The notes under the pieces are model-generated. The model had not been told where the DNA came from. It saw nothing but the letters and a program-made list of their open reading frames with translations, and did no database searches. The position numbers and the translations under genes are program-made. Of a DNA stretch of 64,000 nt, positions 38,329-46,707 are shown piece by piece. The first letter of the stretch is position 1. Every line of letters starts with the position of its first letter. The DNA comes from Bog-756 sp963718405 (lineage in GTDB: Bacteria; Actinomycetota; Acidimicrobiia; Acidimicrobiales; RAAP-2), in the NCBI GenBank assembly GCA_963718405.1, contig CAVQYZ010000001.1:620001-684000 (forward strand). Reading direction: 5' to 3'.

Positions 38329-38814
38329 TCAGCGCCGCCCGAACGGTGCCCGGTCGGGGGTGGTCCAGCGGTACACCTCTTCGTAGAAGCCCGGAGAGGT
38401 CACGGCCATCCCTGAGTCGGGCGCCACGGACCACAGGGCCCATCCGTCGGTCTGACCGACCCGGGTGCGGAAGAACGGCGGCCATTGGTCCAAGTCGGTG
38501 CCGAGGTAGCGCTCGTAGATGTGGCGCACCTTGTCGGCATCGTGCTCCTCGAGTCGGCCCGGTCCGCGCACCCGGACCTGTCGGATCGAATCGGGTGGAT
38601 GGAAGTCGTCGATGATCACTGCCACCGGAGCACCACGCTCGGCGGCCTTGGAGAGGGCTGACGACCTTGCGCTGTTGAACCAGAATCGTCCTTCCTGGAA
38701 CGAGTACCACAGGCTGCCGAGCAACGGTGCGGCCGACGGCGACACCGAGGCCACCTGGGCCATGCGCCCGGGTTCCTCGAGGAATCCGTCGACATCGAAG
38801 GCCGAACCTTTCAC
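38329..38814 (-). CDS. Pyridoxamine 5'-phosphate oxidase-fold protein
   Basis: GTG 38814 begins a 161-residue split-barrel protein: RMAQVASVSPSAAPLLGSLWYSFQEGRFWFN, APVAVIIDDFHPPDSIRQVRVRG and RYLGTDLDQWPPFFRTR. The spacing matches the PNPOx-like flavin/F420-binding family common in actinobacteria. Members reduce or bind F420 or FMN; the substrate is unknown. It lies 93 bp downstream of the saccharopine-dehydrogenase-like gene on the same strand. Confidence 0.75.
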   Translation of the reverse strand: MKGSAFDVDGFLEEPGRMAQVASVSPSAAPLLGSLWYSFQEGRFWFNSARSSALSKAAERGAPVAVIIDDFHPPDSIRQVRVRGPGRLEEHDADKVRHIYERYLGTDLDQWPPFFRTRVGQTDGWALWSVAPDSGMAVTSPGFYEEVYRWTTPDRAPFGRR

Positions 38815-38907
38815 CTATCTCACGCTATCGGTGCAGCGGGTTCCGCCGGGCCGAACGTCACCGACCCCGAGGACAGGTCAGCGGAGCCACGTGGAGCGAC
38901 GGCACGG

Positions 38908-40125
38908 TCAGGCGCCGGCAGGGGTCCTCTCGTCACAGGCCCACGGTGAGCCGTGGCTGTTGAGCAGGTCGAGGAAGGGATCGGCCGGCAGGGCCTCGGG
39001 CCCGAGAACCCCTTGACCGGACCAGGCGCCCGACTCGAGGAGCTCGAGGGCTATGACCGGGTTCACCGCCGTCTGCCACACGACAGCTTGGGAGCCGAAC
39101 TCCGACATGCTCCAGGCGTTGTCCACCACGTGGTGGAGATAGACCTCCCGGGGGTCGCCGTCGAGGCCGGTCCCCGTGACCCACGTGCCGGCACAGGTCA
39201 GACCGGACATCCGGTCCCCGAGCTCGGCAGGATTGGGAAGGCAGCCGGCAACCACGTCCCGAGGGGAGACCTCGACGTTCCCGACCCGGATGGGAGTGGT
39301 GGAGTCGAGGCCCAGTTTGTGGAGGGCGGAGAGGATGGCGATGAACTCATCGCCGAGGCCGTACTTGAACGTGACCCGGTTGGCATCGACCCATCGGGGG
39401 ATGAGCAGGACCTCCTCGTGCTCGACGTTGACGCACTCGACCGGTCCGATACCGGCTGGGAAGACAAAGGTCTCGGGCTCACTGAAGCAGTCAGTGGTGA
39501 ACCACTCCTTGCCCTTCTCCCAGACGACCGGAGGGTTCAGGCACTCCTCGATGGTGGTCCAGATCGAGAACGAGGGGGCGAACTCGTACCCCTCGATCAC
39601 CAGGTTGGCCCCGTCCCGGACGCCGATCTCATCGATGGACGAGAACAGGCTGTCCGCGGCGTAGCGGGCGAAGACGTCGGAGAGTCCGGGCTCCACCCCG
39701 ATCCCACACAGGGCCAGCAGGCCCCGTTCCTCCCACTGGTCCGCCATGGCGAACTGCTCATCGCCGAGCTTCACCCCGGGCAAGCGGTAGGGGTCGGTGG
39801 GGTGGGGGTGGGAGAGGGACATGGCCATATCGAGATAGGTCACGCCGGCGGTGAATGCGGCGCGGAACACGGGCATGACGAACCGTGGGTCCAGGGCGTT
39901 CAAGACGGCATCAACCCGCTGGCTCCGGATCAAACTCACGACGGCGTCCTCGTCGCCGGCATCCAGCTGGAAGGCCGAGAATCGCCCGCCTGCTCCTGCC
40001 ACGGCCCGCTCCGCCCGCCCGGCCTCAAAGTCAGCCACAGCCACGTGGTCGAACAGCTCCCAGCGGGCTGCAGTCTTGACTGCAGCCGTCCCCACCCCTC
40101 CCGCTCCGATGACCAGTACTCGCAT
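38908..40125 (-). CDS. Saccharopine dehydrogenase-like NAD(P)-binding protein
   Basis: ATG 40125 follows GGAGG and starts MRVLVIGAGGVGTAAVKTAA, a Rossmann fingerprint, giving 405 residues. DAVLNALDPRFVMPVFRAAF and GVTYLDMAMSLSHPHP, then CGIGVEPGLSDVFARYA and a C-terminal domain (LHHVVDNAW, AVVWQTAVNPVIALELLESG) match the saccharopine dehydrogenase/homospermidine synthase superfamily. It probably reduces or cleaves an amine or imine linkage with NAD(P)H, but the position in lysine or polyamine metabolism cannot be read from the neighbours. Confidence 0.82.
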   Translation of the reverse strand: MRVLVIGAGGVGTAAVKTAARWELFDHVAVADFEAGRAERAVAGAGGRFSAFQLDAGDEDAVVSLIRSQRVDAVLNALDPRFVMPVFRAAFTAGVTYLDMAMSLSHPHPTDPYRLPGVKLGDEQFAMADQWEERGLLALCGIGVEPGLSDVFARYAADSLFSSIDEIGVRDGANLVIEGYEFAPSFSIWTTIEECLNPPVVWEKGKEWFTTDCFSEPETFVFPAGIGPVECVNVEHEEVLLIPRWVDANRVTFKYGLGDEFIAILSALHKLGLDSTTPIRVGNVEVSPRDVVAGCLPNPAELGDRMSGLTCAGTWVTGTGLDGDPREVYLHHVVDNAWSMSEFGSQAVVWQTAVNPVIALELLESGAWSGQGVLGPEALPADPFLDLLNSHGSPWACDERTPAGA

Positions 40126-40299
40126 TGCTTGCCTCCATGGCTCAGGATCGCTCCGCGTCTTCGGAGTCTCGTCATTCTCGCCCATCGGAGCGCGGTGGCA
40201 GGCCTGCCCGGCCCGGGGCCCGCACTGTACGGGGCTTCCTCGGCGAGACGTAGGCCCCTGGGACCGAACCCGGCACGTGGATTGGCGGGGCGGTAAGTT

Positions 40300-41448
40300 G
40301 TGCCGGTGGGGAAACGTAGGGCGGCGATGGTACTGGTGGCAGTGGTGCTGGTGGCCACGGCCATCTTCGCGGTGCGGGCGGCCACCGCAGCTCCGGCGGG
40401 GACGAATTCGTCAAGCCAGGTCTCCACCATCCTTCTGAAGATGCCCCACCCCTATAAGCCCAAAGCCGCTCCTGGTACGACCGATGACTACCACTGCACC
40501 CTCTTCAATCCGCACGTCACCAAGAAGTCGTACATCATCTCCAGCCAGTTCTTCCCGGGTAGCCCCGAGGTCCACCACGCCGCCCTGTACCTGGTAGCAC
40601 CGTCGCTGGCCGCGGTGGCCGAACGGGACAACGAAGTAGGAAAGGGATGGACGTGCTTCGGGGAGGGTGCTCTGCCCGGTACGTCGCTCGGCGACCTCTC
40701 CCAAACCCCGCTGCTCAGCTTTTGGGCGCCGGGCCACGGGGCGGACAAGCTTCCCCAGGGGACCGGGGTGGTCCTCCCGGCCGGGAGCCTGGTCATCATG
40801 CAGGTCCACTTCAACCTGTTGGTCGGAGACCAGCCGGTCGACAACTCCCTGGTCCTGCATACAGTGCCCATCTCGACGCCACTCCTGCCCCTGAACCTGG
40901 ACCTGATGTTGGCCCCGCCGGACATCCCCTGCCCCACCGGGGTGAACGGGCCGTTGTGCAACCGCGCCGCCTCGCTGGCCAATCAGGGCCAACGCTTCGG
41001 TCAGACCGCCGTCGAGGAAGTGGACGGAATAGAGGCCCTGTGCGGACGAAACCCGTCCGACCCGCCTCAGGGCGACTCGACCTCCTGTATGTCGGGGATG
41101 GACAAGAGCGGCTACATCGTCAGGGTGCAGGCCCACATGCACCTCTTGGGTCGGACATTCACCATGGTGCTCAACCCGGGCACGCCCAAGGCCCAGACCG
41201 TCCTCAACGTGCCCGACTATGACTTCCACGACCAACGTTCCTACAACTTGGCCACCCCGATCCGGGTCACGGCGGGAGAGCCGGTGAAGATCACCTGCAC
41301 CTACGATCCGACGCTGGCCCAACAGCTCCCGACGTTGAGGAAGGCCCCGCCCCACTTCGTGACCTGGGGTGACGGTTCGACCGATGAGATGTGCATCGGT
41401 ATTGCCTGGACGTCGGACACCCTGCCCAACGTGCACGCCGCCCTCTAG
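40300..41448 (+). CDS. Exported copper type II ascorbate-dependent monooxygenase-like protein
   Basis: GTG 40300 (GTG 40306 and ATG 40327 are alternatives) gives a signal anchor MVLVAVVLVATAIFAVRAATAAPA. The mature part shows the two-domain DBH/PHM pattern: DDYHCTLFNPHVTK, GSPEVHHAALYLVAP (copper-binding His pair), VIMQVHFNLLVG (His), then VRVQAHMHLLGRTFTMVL (His-x-His), and GDGSTDEMCIGIAW near the C-terminus. Such enzymes hydroxylate substrates with copper outside the cell. The protein is about 382 residues, and no partner gene is adjacent. Confidence 0.78.
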   Translation: MPVGKRRAAMVLVAVVLVATAIFAVRAATAAPAGTNSSSQVSTILLKMPHPYKPKAAPGTTDDYHCTLFNPHVTKKSYIISSQFFPGSPEVHHAALYLVAPSLAAVAERDNEVGKGWTCFGEGALPGTSLGDLSQTPLLSFWAPGHGADKLPQGTGVVLPAGSLVIMQVHFNLLVGDQPVDNSLVLHTVPISTPLLPLNLDLMLAPPDIPCPTGVNGPLCNRAASLANQGQRFGQTAVEEVDGIEALCGRNPSDPPQGDSTSCMSGMDKSGYIVRVQAHMHLLGRTFTMVLNPGTPKAQTVLNVPDYDFHDQRSYNLATPIRVTAGEPVKITCTYDPTLAQQLPTLRKAPPHFVTWGDGSTDEMCIGIAWTSDTLPNVHAAL

Positions 41449-41547
41449 CGACCGCCAAGCCCCCGTCGATTCCCGAGCCCCGCCCCTGAGTACCGAGCAC
41501 CAGAAGGTCACCTCCTCGGCTTCGGCTCGAACTGGCGGTGGCGCCCG

Positions 41548-42372
41548 ATGCAAGACTGGTGGGCCGATCGACCCATGGGAGGTGCAGTGGAGCCCGACAT
41601 CCTGGCGTACTACAACCAGGGTCGCGAACAGGCCCGACTGGAGTCGCTGGGCCGACTGGAGTTTCTCCGGACCCAGGAGCTCCTCCGTCGATACCTACCC
41701 CCACCGCCGGCGGCGGTGGTGGATGTCGGTGGGGGAGCGGGTGTCCACGCTTTACCCCTTCTGGCGCAGGGATATGCCGTCACCCTCATCGACCCTGTCG
41801 AGCTCCACATCGAGCAGGCCCGGGCCGCCGGGGTGCCCGAAGCCGTGGTGGGTGACGCCCGTGATCTGCAACTCGCCGATGCGGTGGCCGATGCGGTGAT
41901 CCTGCTGGGGCCGCTCTACCACCTCACCGAGGAGGAGGACCGGGCAGTGGCCCTGGCCGAGGCCCGGAGGGTCACCCGACGAGGCGGCACGTTGGTGGCC
42001 GCCTGCATCTCGAGGTTTGCCTCCACCTATGACGGAGTGACGCTGCGCTATCTCGACGATCCGGCATTCGAACGGATCGCCGAGGAGGATGTGGGCTCTG
42101 GCCAGCACCGCAACCCCGACCGGCGCCCCGGTTGGTTCACCACGGCGTACCTCCACCGCCCTGATGACGTGGTGCGAGAGGTCACCGACGCCGGCTGGTC
42201 CGACGTGTCCCTCCTGGCGGTGGAGGGGCCCGGCGCCTTCGGGGATCCGGATTTCTGGCTGGATGGTTCCGACCGCCAGGCGACATTGTTGCGCGCCATC
42301 CGTAGGGTGGAGCGTGAGCCGTCGATCCTCGGAGCGTCGCCCCACCTGTTGGCGGTGGCCTCCAACCGCTAG
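41548..42372 (+). CDS. SAM-dependent methyltransferase (class I)
   Basis: 274 residues from ATG 41548 (ATG 41575 is possible). Motif I VVDVGGGAGVHALPLLAQG binds SAM, with VTLIDPVELHIEQARAAGVPEAVVGDARDL next and VILLGPLYHLTEEEDRAVALAEARRVTRRGGTL as motifs II-III in split form. The substrate is unknown. It lies 99 bp after the copper monooxygenase gene and converges on the anti-sigma gene. Confidence 0.82.
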   Translation: MQDWWADRPMGGAVEPDILAYYNQGREQARLESLGRLEFLRTQELLRRYLPPPPAAVVDVGGGAGVHALPLLAQGYAVTLIDPVELHIEQARAAGVPEAVVGDARDLQLADAVADAVILLGPLYHLTEEEDRAVALAEARRVTRRGGTLVAACISRFASTYDGVTLRYLDDPAFERIAEEDVGSGQHRNPDRRPGWFTTAYLHRPDDVVREVTDAGWSDVSLLAVEGPGAFGDPDFWLDGSDRQATLLRAIRRVEREPSILGASPHLLAVASNR

Positions 42373-42421
42373 GCGGAGCCGATCCCGGTCGCATCCCGCC
42401 GTCGTGTGGCCAGGCCCCGGG

Positions 42422-42688
42422 TTAGCCGCCGCCGTCCTCCGACCGCCAGCGCCGGAAGAGCTCGGTGAACTCGTCGCGGACCGCAGGAGTCAGGTCGTCC
42501 GGGTGGAGGGTCCCCAAGGCCCGGATGGTGGCCCGCATCTGTTCGAGGTAGTTGGTGCAGTTGGGGCAGGAGCGCAGGTGGGCCTCGAACCGGCGCCGGT
42601 CGGACCGCGACAGTCCGCCCTCGAGATAGTCGTTCACCAGCTCCACCACCTGCTGGCACACCAGGTCGCTTCGGCGTCGTAGCAACAT
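42422..42688 (-). CDS. Zinc-finger anti-sigma factor
   Basis: This 88-residue protein contains the ZAS motif His37-x3-Cys41-x2-Cys44 in FEAHLRSCPNC, after a helix VVELVNDYLEGGLSRSDRRR. No membrane helix follows, so it resembles the soluble RsrA-like or short anti-sigma type. It begins 2 bp after the ECF sigma stop and should bind and inhibit that sigma factor. Confidence 0.82.
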   Translation of the reverse strand: MLLRRRSDLVCQQVVELVNDYLEGGLSRSDRRRFEAHLRSCPNCTNYLEQMRATIRALGTLHPDDLTPAVRDEFTELFRRWRSEDGGG

Positions 42689-42690
42689 CG

Positions 42691-43362
42691 TCAGCGCCCC
42701 CTCGCGGCCAGCTCGGACTCGAGCATCGTACGCAGCCGGCTCCGGCCGCGGTGGAGGAGGACCCGCTGGTTCCCTTCGGAGATGCCGAGGACGTCGCAGA
42801 CGTCGTCACTCGGGAGCCCCTCCATGTCCCGGAGGATCACGATCTGGCGTTGCCGGGGCGGCAGCTCGCCAAGCGCTTCACGTAGGCAAGCGGACCAGGT
42901 GGCGGCCACCAGCCGGTCGTCAGCGTCGGCCCACGACTCCAAGGGCTGGGCCCAGGCGCCGCCGGAGTCGAAGCGGCTGGGATCGACCGCCGGCTCGCCG
43001 TCCGACAACGAGAGATCGCGGTGCTCCCGGGCGCCGGCGGTACGGGCCCGGTTGACCAGGATGCGGAACAGCCAGGTCTTGAAGGACGAGCGGCCTTCGA
43101 ACCTGTCCACTCCCCGGACCACGCCCATCCAGGTCTCCTGGACGGCCTCCTCGGCCACGGCGTCGTTCGGAACGTAGGTCCGGGCCAGCCGATGCATGGA
43201 GGCGTTGTAGCGGCCGACCAGCATCAGGAATGCGCCTTCGTCCCCGGCTCGGATCCGGGCCACGAGCTCTCCATCGCCTTCCTGGGTGCCCTCCACGGTA
43301 GGGAGCGTAGGCCGCGACGGGCGGGAACGGATGGCACGTCGCGGCGACCGGTCAGTCGACAC
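42691..43362 (-). CDS. ECF sigma-70 factor
   Basis: Region 2 is seen in ELVARIRAGDEGAFLMLVGRYN, ARTYVPNDAVAEEAVQETWMGVVRGVDRF and SFKTWLFRILVNRA; region 4 in REALGELPPRQRQIVILRDMEGLPSDDVCDVLGISEGNQRVLLHRGRSRLR. The start at 43362 gives 223 residues; GTG 43296 would give about 201 and is also plausible. With the downstream anti-sigma gene it forms a regulatory pair. The divergent propeller gene 150 bp away is a possible target, with an inverted repeat between them. Confidence 0.86.
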   Translation of the reverse strand: MSTDRSPRRAIRSRPSRPTLPTVEGTQEGDGELVARIRAGDEGAFLMLVGRYNASMHRLARTYVPNDAVAEEAVQETWMGVVRGVDRFEGRSSFKTWLFRILVNRARTAGAREHRDLSLSDGEPAVDPSRFDSGGAWAQPLESWADADDRLVAATWSACLREALGELPPRQRQIVILRDMEGLPSDDVCDVLGISEGNQRVLLHRGRSRLRTMLESELAARGR

Positions 43363-43429
43363 AGCTCAAAGCCTGGCTCCGGTCGGAGAAGAGAGGACAC
43401 AGGGGTGCAGTCAGCCAAGGCGCCGAATC

Positions 43430-43453
43430 CGTTACACGGCCACCGTTGTAACG
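43430..43453. promoter_or_regulatory. Inverted repeat between the ECF sigma gene and the propeller gene
   Basis: CGTTACA (43430-43436) and TGTAACG (43447-43453) are perfect 7-bp arms with a 10-bp spacer; pairing extends inward (CGG/CCG) with one bulge. The position between divergent genes suggests an operator. Confidence 0.45.
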
Positions 43454-43512
43454 CCTCGGCGGCCCGGCGGACTGAAGGTTGTCCTTTCACCGAACCAAGG
43501 AGTGCCACACCC

Positions 43513-44658
43513 ATGAAGATCTTCAAACGTTTAGGCCTGGCCGCCACCGTCATCACCCTCGGGGCCGTCGGTTTCGCCAATACGGCCGGGGCGGCCGGAC
43601 GGGCCTGCCCGCCGGGCCACGGCTACGGTCCGGCCGCAGTCTTCGTCCAGACCGATAACACCGCCGGCAACCAGGTGGTGGCTTACAGCCGGGCGGCCGA
43701 CGGGGCGCTCACCCCAGCCGGCACGTACGACACCGGCGGCCTGGGCGGGGTCTTGGCCGGTTCGGTGGTGGACCATCTGGCTTCAGAGGGTTCCTTGACC
43801 TACGACCAGCAGAACAACCTGCTCTATGCGGTCAATGCCGGTAGCAACACCGTGTCGGTCTTCGCCGTGCGCGGCGACCAGCTGGCCCTCCGACAGGTGG
43901 TGAGCTCGGGAGGGAGCTTTCCGGTCAGCGTGGCCGTCCACGGCAACCTGGTCTACGTGCTGAACGCCGAGGGTGGTGGATCGGTCCAGGGCTACTTCGT
44001 GGCCTTCGGTCGGCTGAACCCGCTGCCCGGCTCGAACAGGGCCCTGGGGCTCAACCCCACCGCCACACCCCAGTTCGTCAACACTCCCGGGCAGGTGGCG
44101 TTCTCGCCTGACGGCTCCCAGCTCATCGTCACCACCAAGGCCAACGGCAGCGACATCGATGTGTTCGGGGTCGGGTTCTTCGGCTACCTCTCCACCTCCC
44201 CGGTGGTCAACGCCGAGCCGGGTGCGGTTCCGTTCGGGGTCACGTTCGATCCTGCCGGACACTTGGTCGTGGCCGAAGCCAATACCAACGCCGTGGCCAC
44301 GTTCACCCTCAACTGGAACGGGACGGTGACCCCGATCGACACCGTGTTGACCGGCCAGGCCGCCACCTGTTGGATCGTCCCGGCCCGTGGCTTCTACTAC
44401 GCATCGAACGCCGGCAGCGCTTCGTTGAGCGGCTACACCTCGAACTGGCACGGTCAACTGGGCTTCGTGGGCCAGACCACCACGGATGCCGGAACGGTGG
44501 ACGCGGCGGCCTCGGCCGGCGGTCAGTACCTGTACGTGCAGACGGGAGGGAACGGGATCGTTGACGAGTTCGCCGTGAATGCCAACGGCTCCCTCAGCGC
44601 AATCGGTTCGGTCACCGTGCCGGGTGCCGTGGGCGGGGAAGGCATCGTGGCCCTCTGA
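43513..44658 (+). CDS. Secreted lactonase-like beta-propeller protein
   Basis: ATG 43513 (AAGGAG 11 nt upstream) gives MKIFKRLGLAATVITLGAVG, a Sec signal peptide ending near TAGAAG. The mature part (about 355 residues) has propeller blades of the YVTN/lactonase kind: NNLLYAVNAGSNTVSVFAV, GNLVYVLNAEGGGSVQGYF, AFSPDGSQLIVTTKANGSDI, GHLVVAEANTNAVATFTL and YASNAGSASLSGYTSN. Catalytic residues of 6-phosphogluconolactonase cannot be confirmed, so a structural or binding role is as likely. It is divergent from the ECF sigma gene and ends with a hairpin. Confidence 0.8.
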   Translation: MKIFKRLGLAATVITLGAVGFANTAGAAGRACPPGHGYGPAAVFVQTDNTAGNQVVAYSRAADGALTPAGTYDTGGLGGVLAGSVVDHLASEGSLTYDQQNNLLYAVNAGSNTVSVFAVRGDQLALRQVVSSGGSFPVSVAVHGNLVYVLNAEGGGSVQGYFVAFGRLNPLPGSNRALGLNPTATPQFVNTPGQVAFSPDGSQLIVTTKANGSDIDVFGVGFFGYLSTSPVVNAEPGAVPFGVTFDPAGHLVVAEANTNAVATFTLNWNGTVTPIDTVLTGQAATCWIVPARGFYYASNAGSASLSGYTSNWHGQLGFVGQTTTDAGTVDAAASAGGQYLYVQTGGNGIVDEFAVNANGSLSAIGSVTVPGAVGGEGIVAL

Positions 44659-44666
44659 TGAAAGGG

Positions 44667-44697
44667 GCCGACCGAGCATTTTGCTGAATCGGTCGGC
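44667..44697 (+). terminator. Terminator after the propeller gene
   Basis: GCCGACCGA (44667-44675) pairs with TCGGTCGGC (44689-44697), with a small inner stem (AGCA-TTT-TGCT), 9 bp past the stop at 44658. Confidence 0.7.
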
Positions 44698-44731
44698 TTC
44701 CCCACGTCTGTCGGCATCCAGCTATGTCGTG

Positions 44732-44772
44732 CTTCGGCGGTGGTTCCGGGTTCCCCGGTTCCACCGCCGAAG
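44732..44772 (-). terminator. Terminator after the FadD17-like gene
   Basis: A perfect 12-bp stem, CTTCGGCGGTGG (44732-44743) with CCACCGCCGAAG (44761-44772), contains an inner CCGGG/CCCGG stem. It lies 10 bp beyond the minus-strand stop at 44782, back to back with the previous terminator. Confidence 0.75.
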
Positions 44773-44781
44773 GGCGCGAGT

Positions 44782-46449
44782 TCAGCGGGCCGCCACGGCC
44801 TCGTCCAGGGTGTCGGCATCCTCGGCTGTCAGTAACCGATAGGGGGCGTCCTTCTCCGGCCGCCACCACACCGGTTCCGCGCACCGCCAGCCCTCGGCAC
44901 GCAGGACCCGCTTCAGCACCTTGGTGGTGGCGGTGACCGGTAGCTGGTCGTTGATCCGGACGTAACGGGGCGCCCACTTGGTCCCCAGGTCCGACTGGCC
45001 GGCCAGAAACTGTTCGAACCCCTCGGGGTCGAACTCCCGTCCTTCGTGGAGGAGCAGGGTGGCCATCACCTGATCACCGACGACGGTGTCGGGCACGGCG
45101 TAGACCGAGGCCAGCACCACATCGGGGTGCCGCTGGAGCAGCTCTTCGACCGGGGCGGCGGCGAAGTTCTCCCCGTCGACCCGCAACCAGTCGAAGTCGC
45201 GGCCGCCGAAGTAGAAGAAGTCGTTCTCGTCCCGGTAGGCCAGGTCCCCGGTCCAGTACCAACCGTTGCGCACCCGGGCCGCGTCGGCCTCGGCGTTGTG
45301 CCAGTAGCCCTCGAACCCGGCCCCTCCGGTGGGATTGACCATCTCGCCGATGGCCTCCTCGGCGTTGAGCAGGCGGCCGTGCTCGTCGAATACCGCCCGC
45401 GGGCACTCCTCGCCGGTATCCGGGTCGACCACCATGGTCCCCGGCAGGGCGCGGCCCAACGCCCCCCGAGGGGTGTCCGGCGTGCGTTGCACCGAGGCGC
45501 CACCTTCGGTGGAGCCGTAGGCGTCCTGTACCGAACAGCCGAACCGTTCGGCGAATCGGGCCACATCGGCCTCGGCGGCCTCGTTGCCGAACACCCGGCG
45601 CAACGGGTTGTCAGCGTCGTCAGCCTTCTCGGGGGTGTCCAGGATGTAGGAAAGGGGCTTGCCCACGTAGTTGAAGTAGGTGGCACCGAAGGTCCGGATA
45701 TCGGAGAGGAACTGGGAGGCGCTGAAGCGTTCGCGCAAGGCCAGCGTGGCTCCCGCCACCAGGGCCGGGGCCCAAGCAGTCATCAGGGCGTTGGAGTGGA
45801 AGAGCGGCATGGACACGTAACAGACATCGTCACTGGTCAGCTGGAACATCTGGGCCACGGCCCCTCCGATCCGGGCCATGCGCCCCTGGCTGCACAGGCA
45901 GGCCTTGGGTGCCCCGGAGGTGCCCGAGGTGAACAGCAGGTACCCGAGCGTCTCGCCCGTGACCGCGGTCAGATCCGGGTCGGGGAGGGGAGCACCGGCC
46001 TGGGCCGACACCAGGGTGCCGTACGGGGTAGCCGGCTCGGCCAGGTCGCCCGAGGGGTCGTCGATGATCAGGATGCGCTCCGGGGGCAGGGCCCCGCCGA
46101 GGTCGTAGCCCTCGACCAGAGCGTGGTACCCGGCATTGGTGACCAGCAGCTGGCACTCGGTATGGGACAGGTCACGAGCCAGCTCGTCTCCCCGGTGGGT
46201 GGGGTTGGCCCCGACGATCACCGCCCCGGCCAGAGCCGCTCCTCCCATCCAGAACACGAATTCGGGCACGTTGTCGAGCATCAGCGCCACGTGGAACGGC
46301 CCGGGGCGGCGCAGGGAAGCCAGTACTGCGGCCCGCTGGGCCTGTTCCGCCACCACCTGGTCGTGGGTCCAGGTGCGATCGGCGAAAGCCAGGCCCACGG
46401 CGTGGTCACCGGCCCGATCTCGGATCAGCTCATCGATGGTCTGCATCAT
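44782..46449 (-). CDS. Acyl/steroid-CoA ligase (FadD17-like)
   Basis: The 555-residue ANL ligase has the AMP-binding P-loop LLFTSGTSGAPKACLCSQ, DDVCYVSMPLFHSNALMTAWAPAL, FNYVGKPLSYILDTPEKADDADNPLR, VFGNEA, YGSTEGG and the hinge YWTGDLAYRDENDFFYFGGRDFDWLRVDGENF, with a late Lys in TATTKVLKRVL. The middle phrases closely follow FadD17 of Mycobacterium, a KstR-regulated ligase linked to steroid side-chain activation. It activates a carboxylate as acyl-AMP and then the CoA ester. It diverges from an LLM gene over an operator-like site. Confidence 0.85.
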   Translation of the reverse strand: MMQTIDELIRDRAGDHAVGLAFADRTWTHDQVVAEQAQRAAVLASLRRPGPFHVALMLDNVPEFVFWMGGAALAGAVIVGANPTHRGDELARDLSHTECQLLVTNAGYHALVEGYDLGGALPPERILIIDDPSGDLAEPATPYGTLVSAQAGAPLPDPDLTAVTGETLGYLLFTSGTSGAPKACLCSQGRMARIGGAVAQMFQLTSDDVCYVSMPLFHSNALMTAWAPALVAGATLALRERFSASQFLSDIRTFGATYFNYVGKPLSYILDTPEKADDADNPLRRVFGNEAAEADVARFAERFGCSVQDAYGSTEGGASVQRTPDTPRGALGRALPGTMVVDPDTGEECPRAVFDEHGRLLNAEEAIGEMVNPTGGAGFEGYWHNAEADAARVRNGWYWTGDLAYRDENDFFYFGGRDFDWLRVDGENFAAAPVEELLQRHPDVVLASVYAVPDTVVGDQVMATLLLHEGREFDPEGFEQFLAGQSDLGTKWAPRYVRINDQLPVTATTKVLKRVLRAEGWRCAEPVWWRPEKDAPYRLLTAEDADTLDEAVAAR

Positions 46450-46628
46450 GTCCCCCTGGCCGTTGTGGCCCGTTCTGGGCCCTCTCGGCCGTCATGGTGT
46501 CCTGTTGGTGCCGCCCCTGTCAGTCCCCCGGTCCTGGTCTGCGGAGCCAAATCTGAGTCCGGCGATGTCCGGCTCAGGGCCTGACAGTAGAGGCGGAGGG
46601 CCGGTCCGGGGAAGGGCCAGGCACAAAC

Positions 46629-46642
46629 TGGAACACGTTGCA
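46629..46642. promoter_or_regulatory. KstR-consensus operator between FadD17-like and LLM genes
   Basis: TGGAACACGTTGCA matches TnnAACnnGTTnnA at every fixed position. It overlaps a -35-like TTGCAA (46638-46643) that has TTACCG 17 bp downstream, so binding would block the LLM promoter and possibly the divergent ligase promoter. Confidence 0.6.
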
Positions 46643-46707
46643 ATTTATCAAATCTCCGTGTTACCGTGACAGCGCGCCAGTGCAGAATTGAGAGGAGCAC
46701 CACCGCA

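Noticed and set aside
45046..46584. 512-codon plus-strand frame opposite the FadD17-like gene
   Set aside because: Antisense shadow without motifs.
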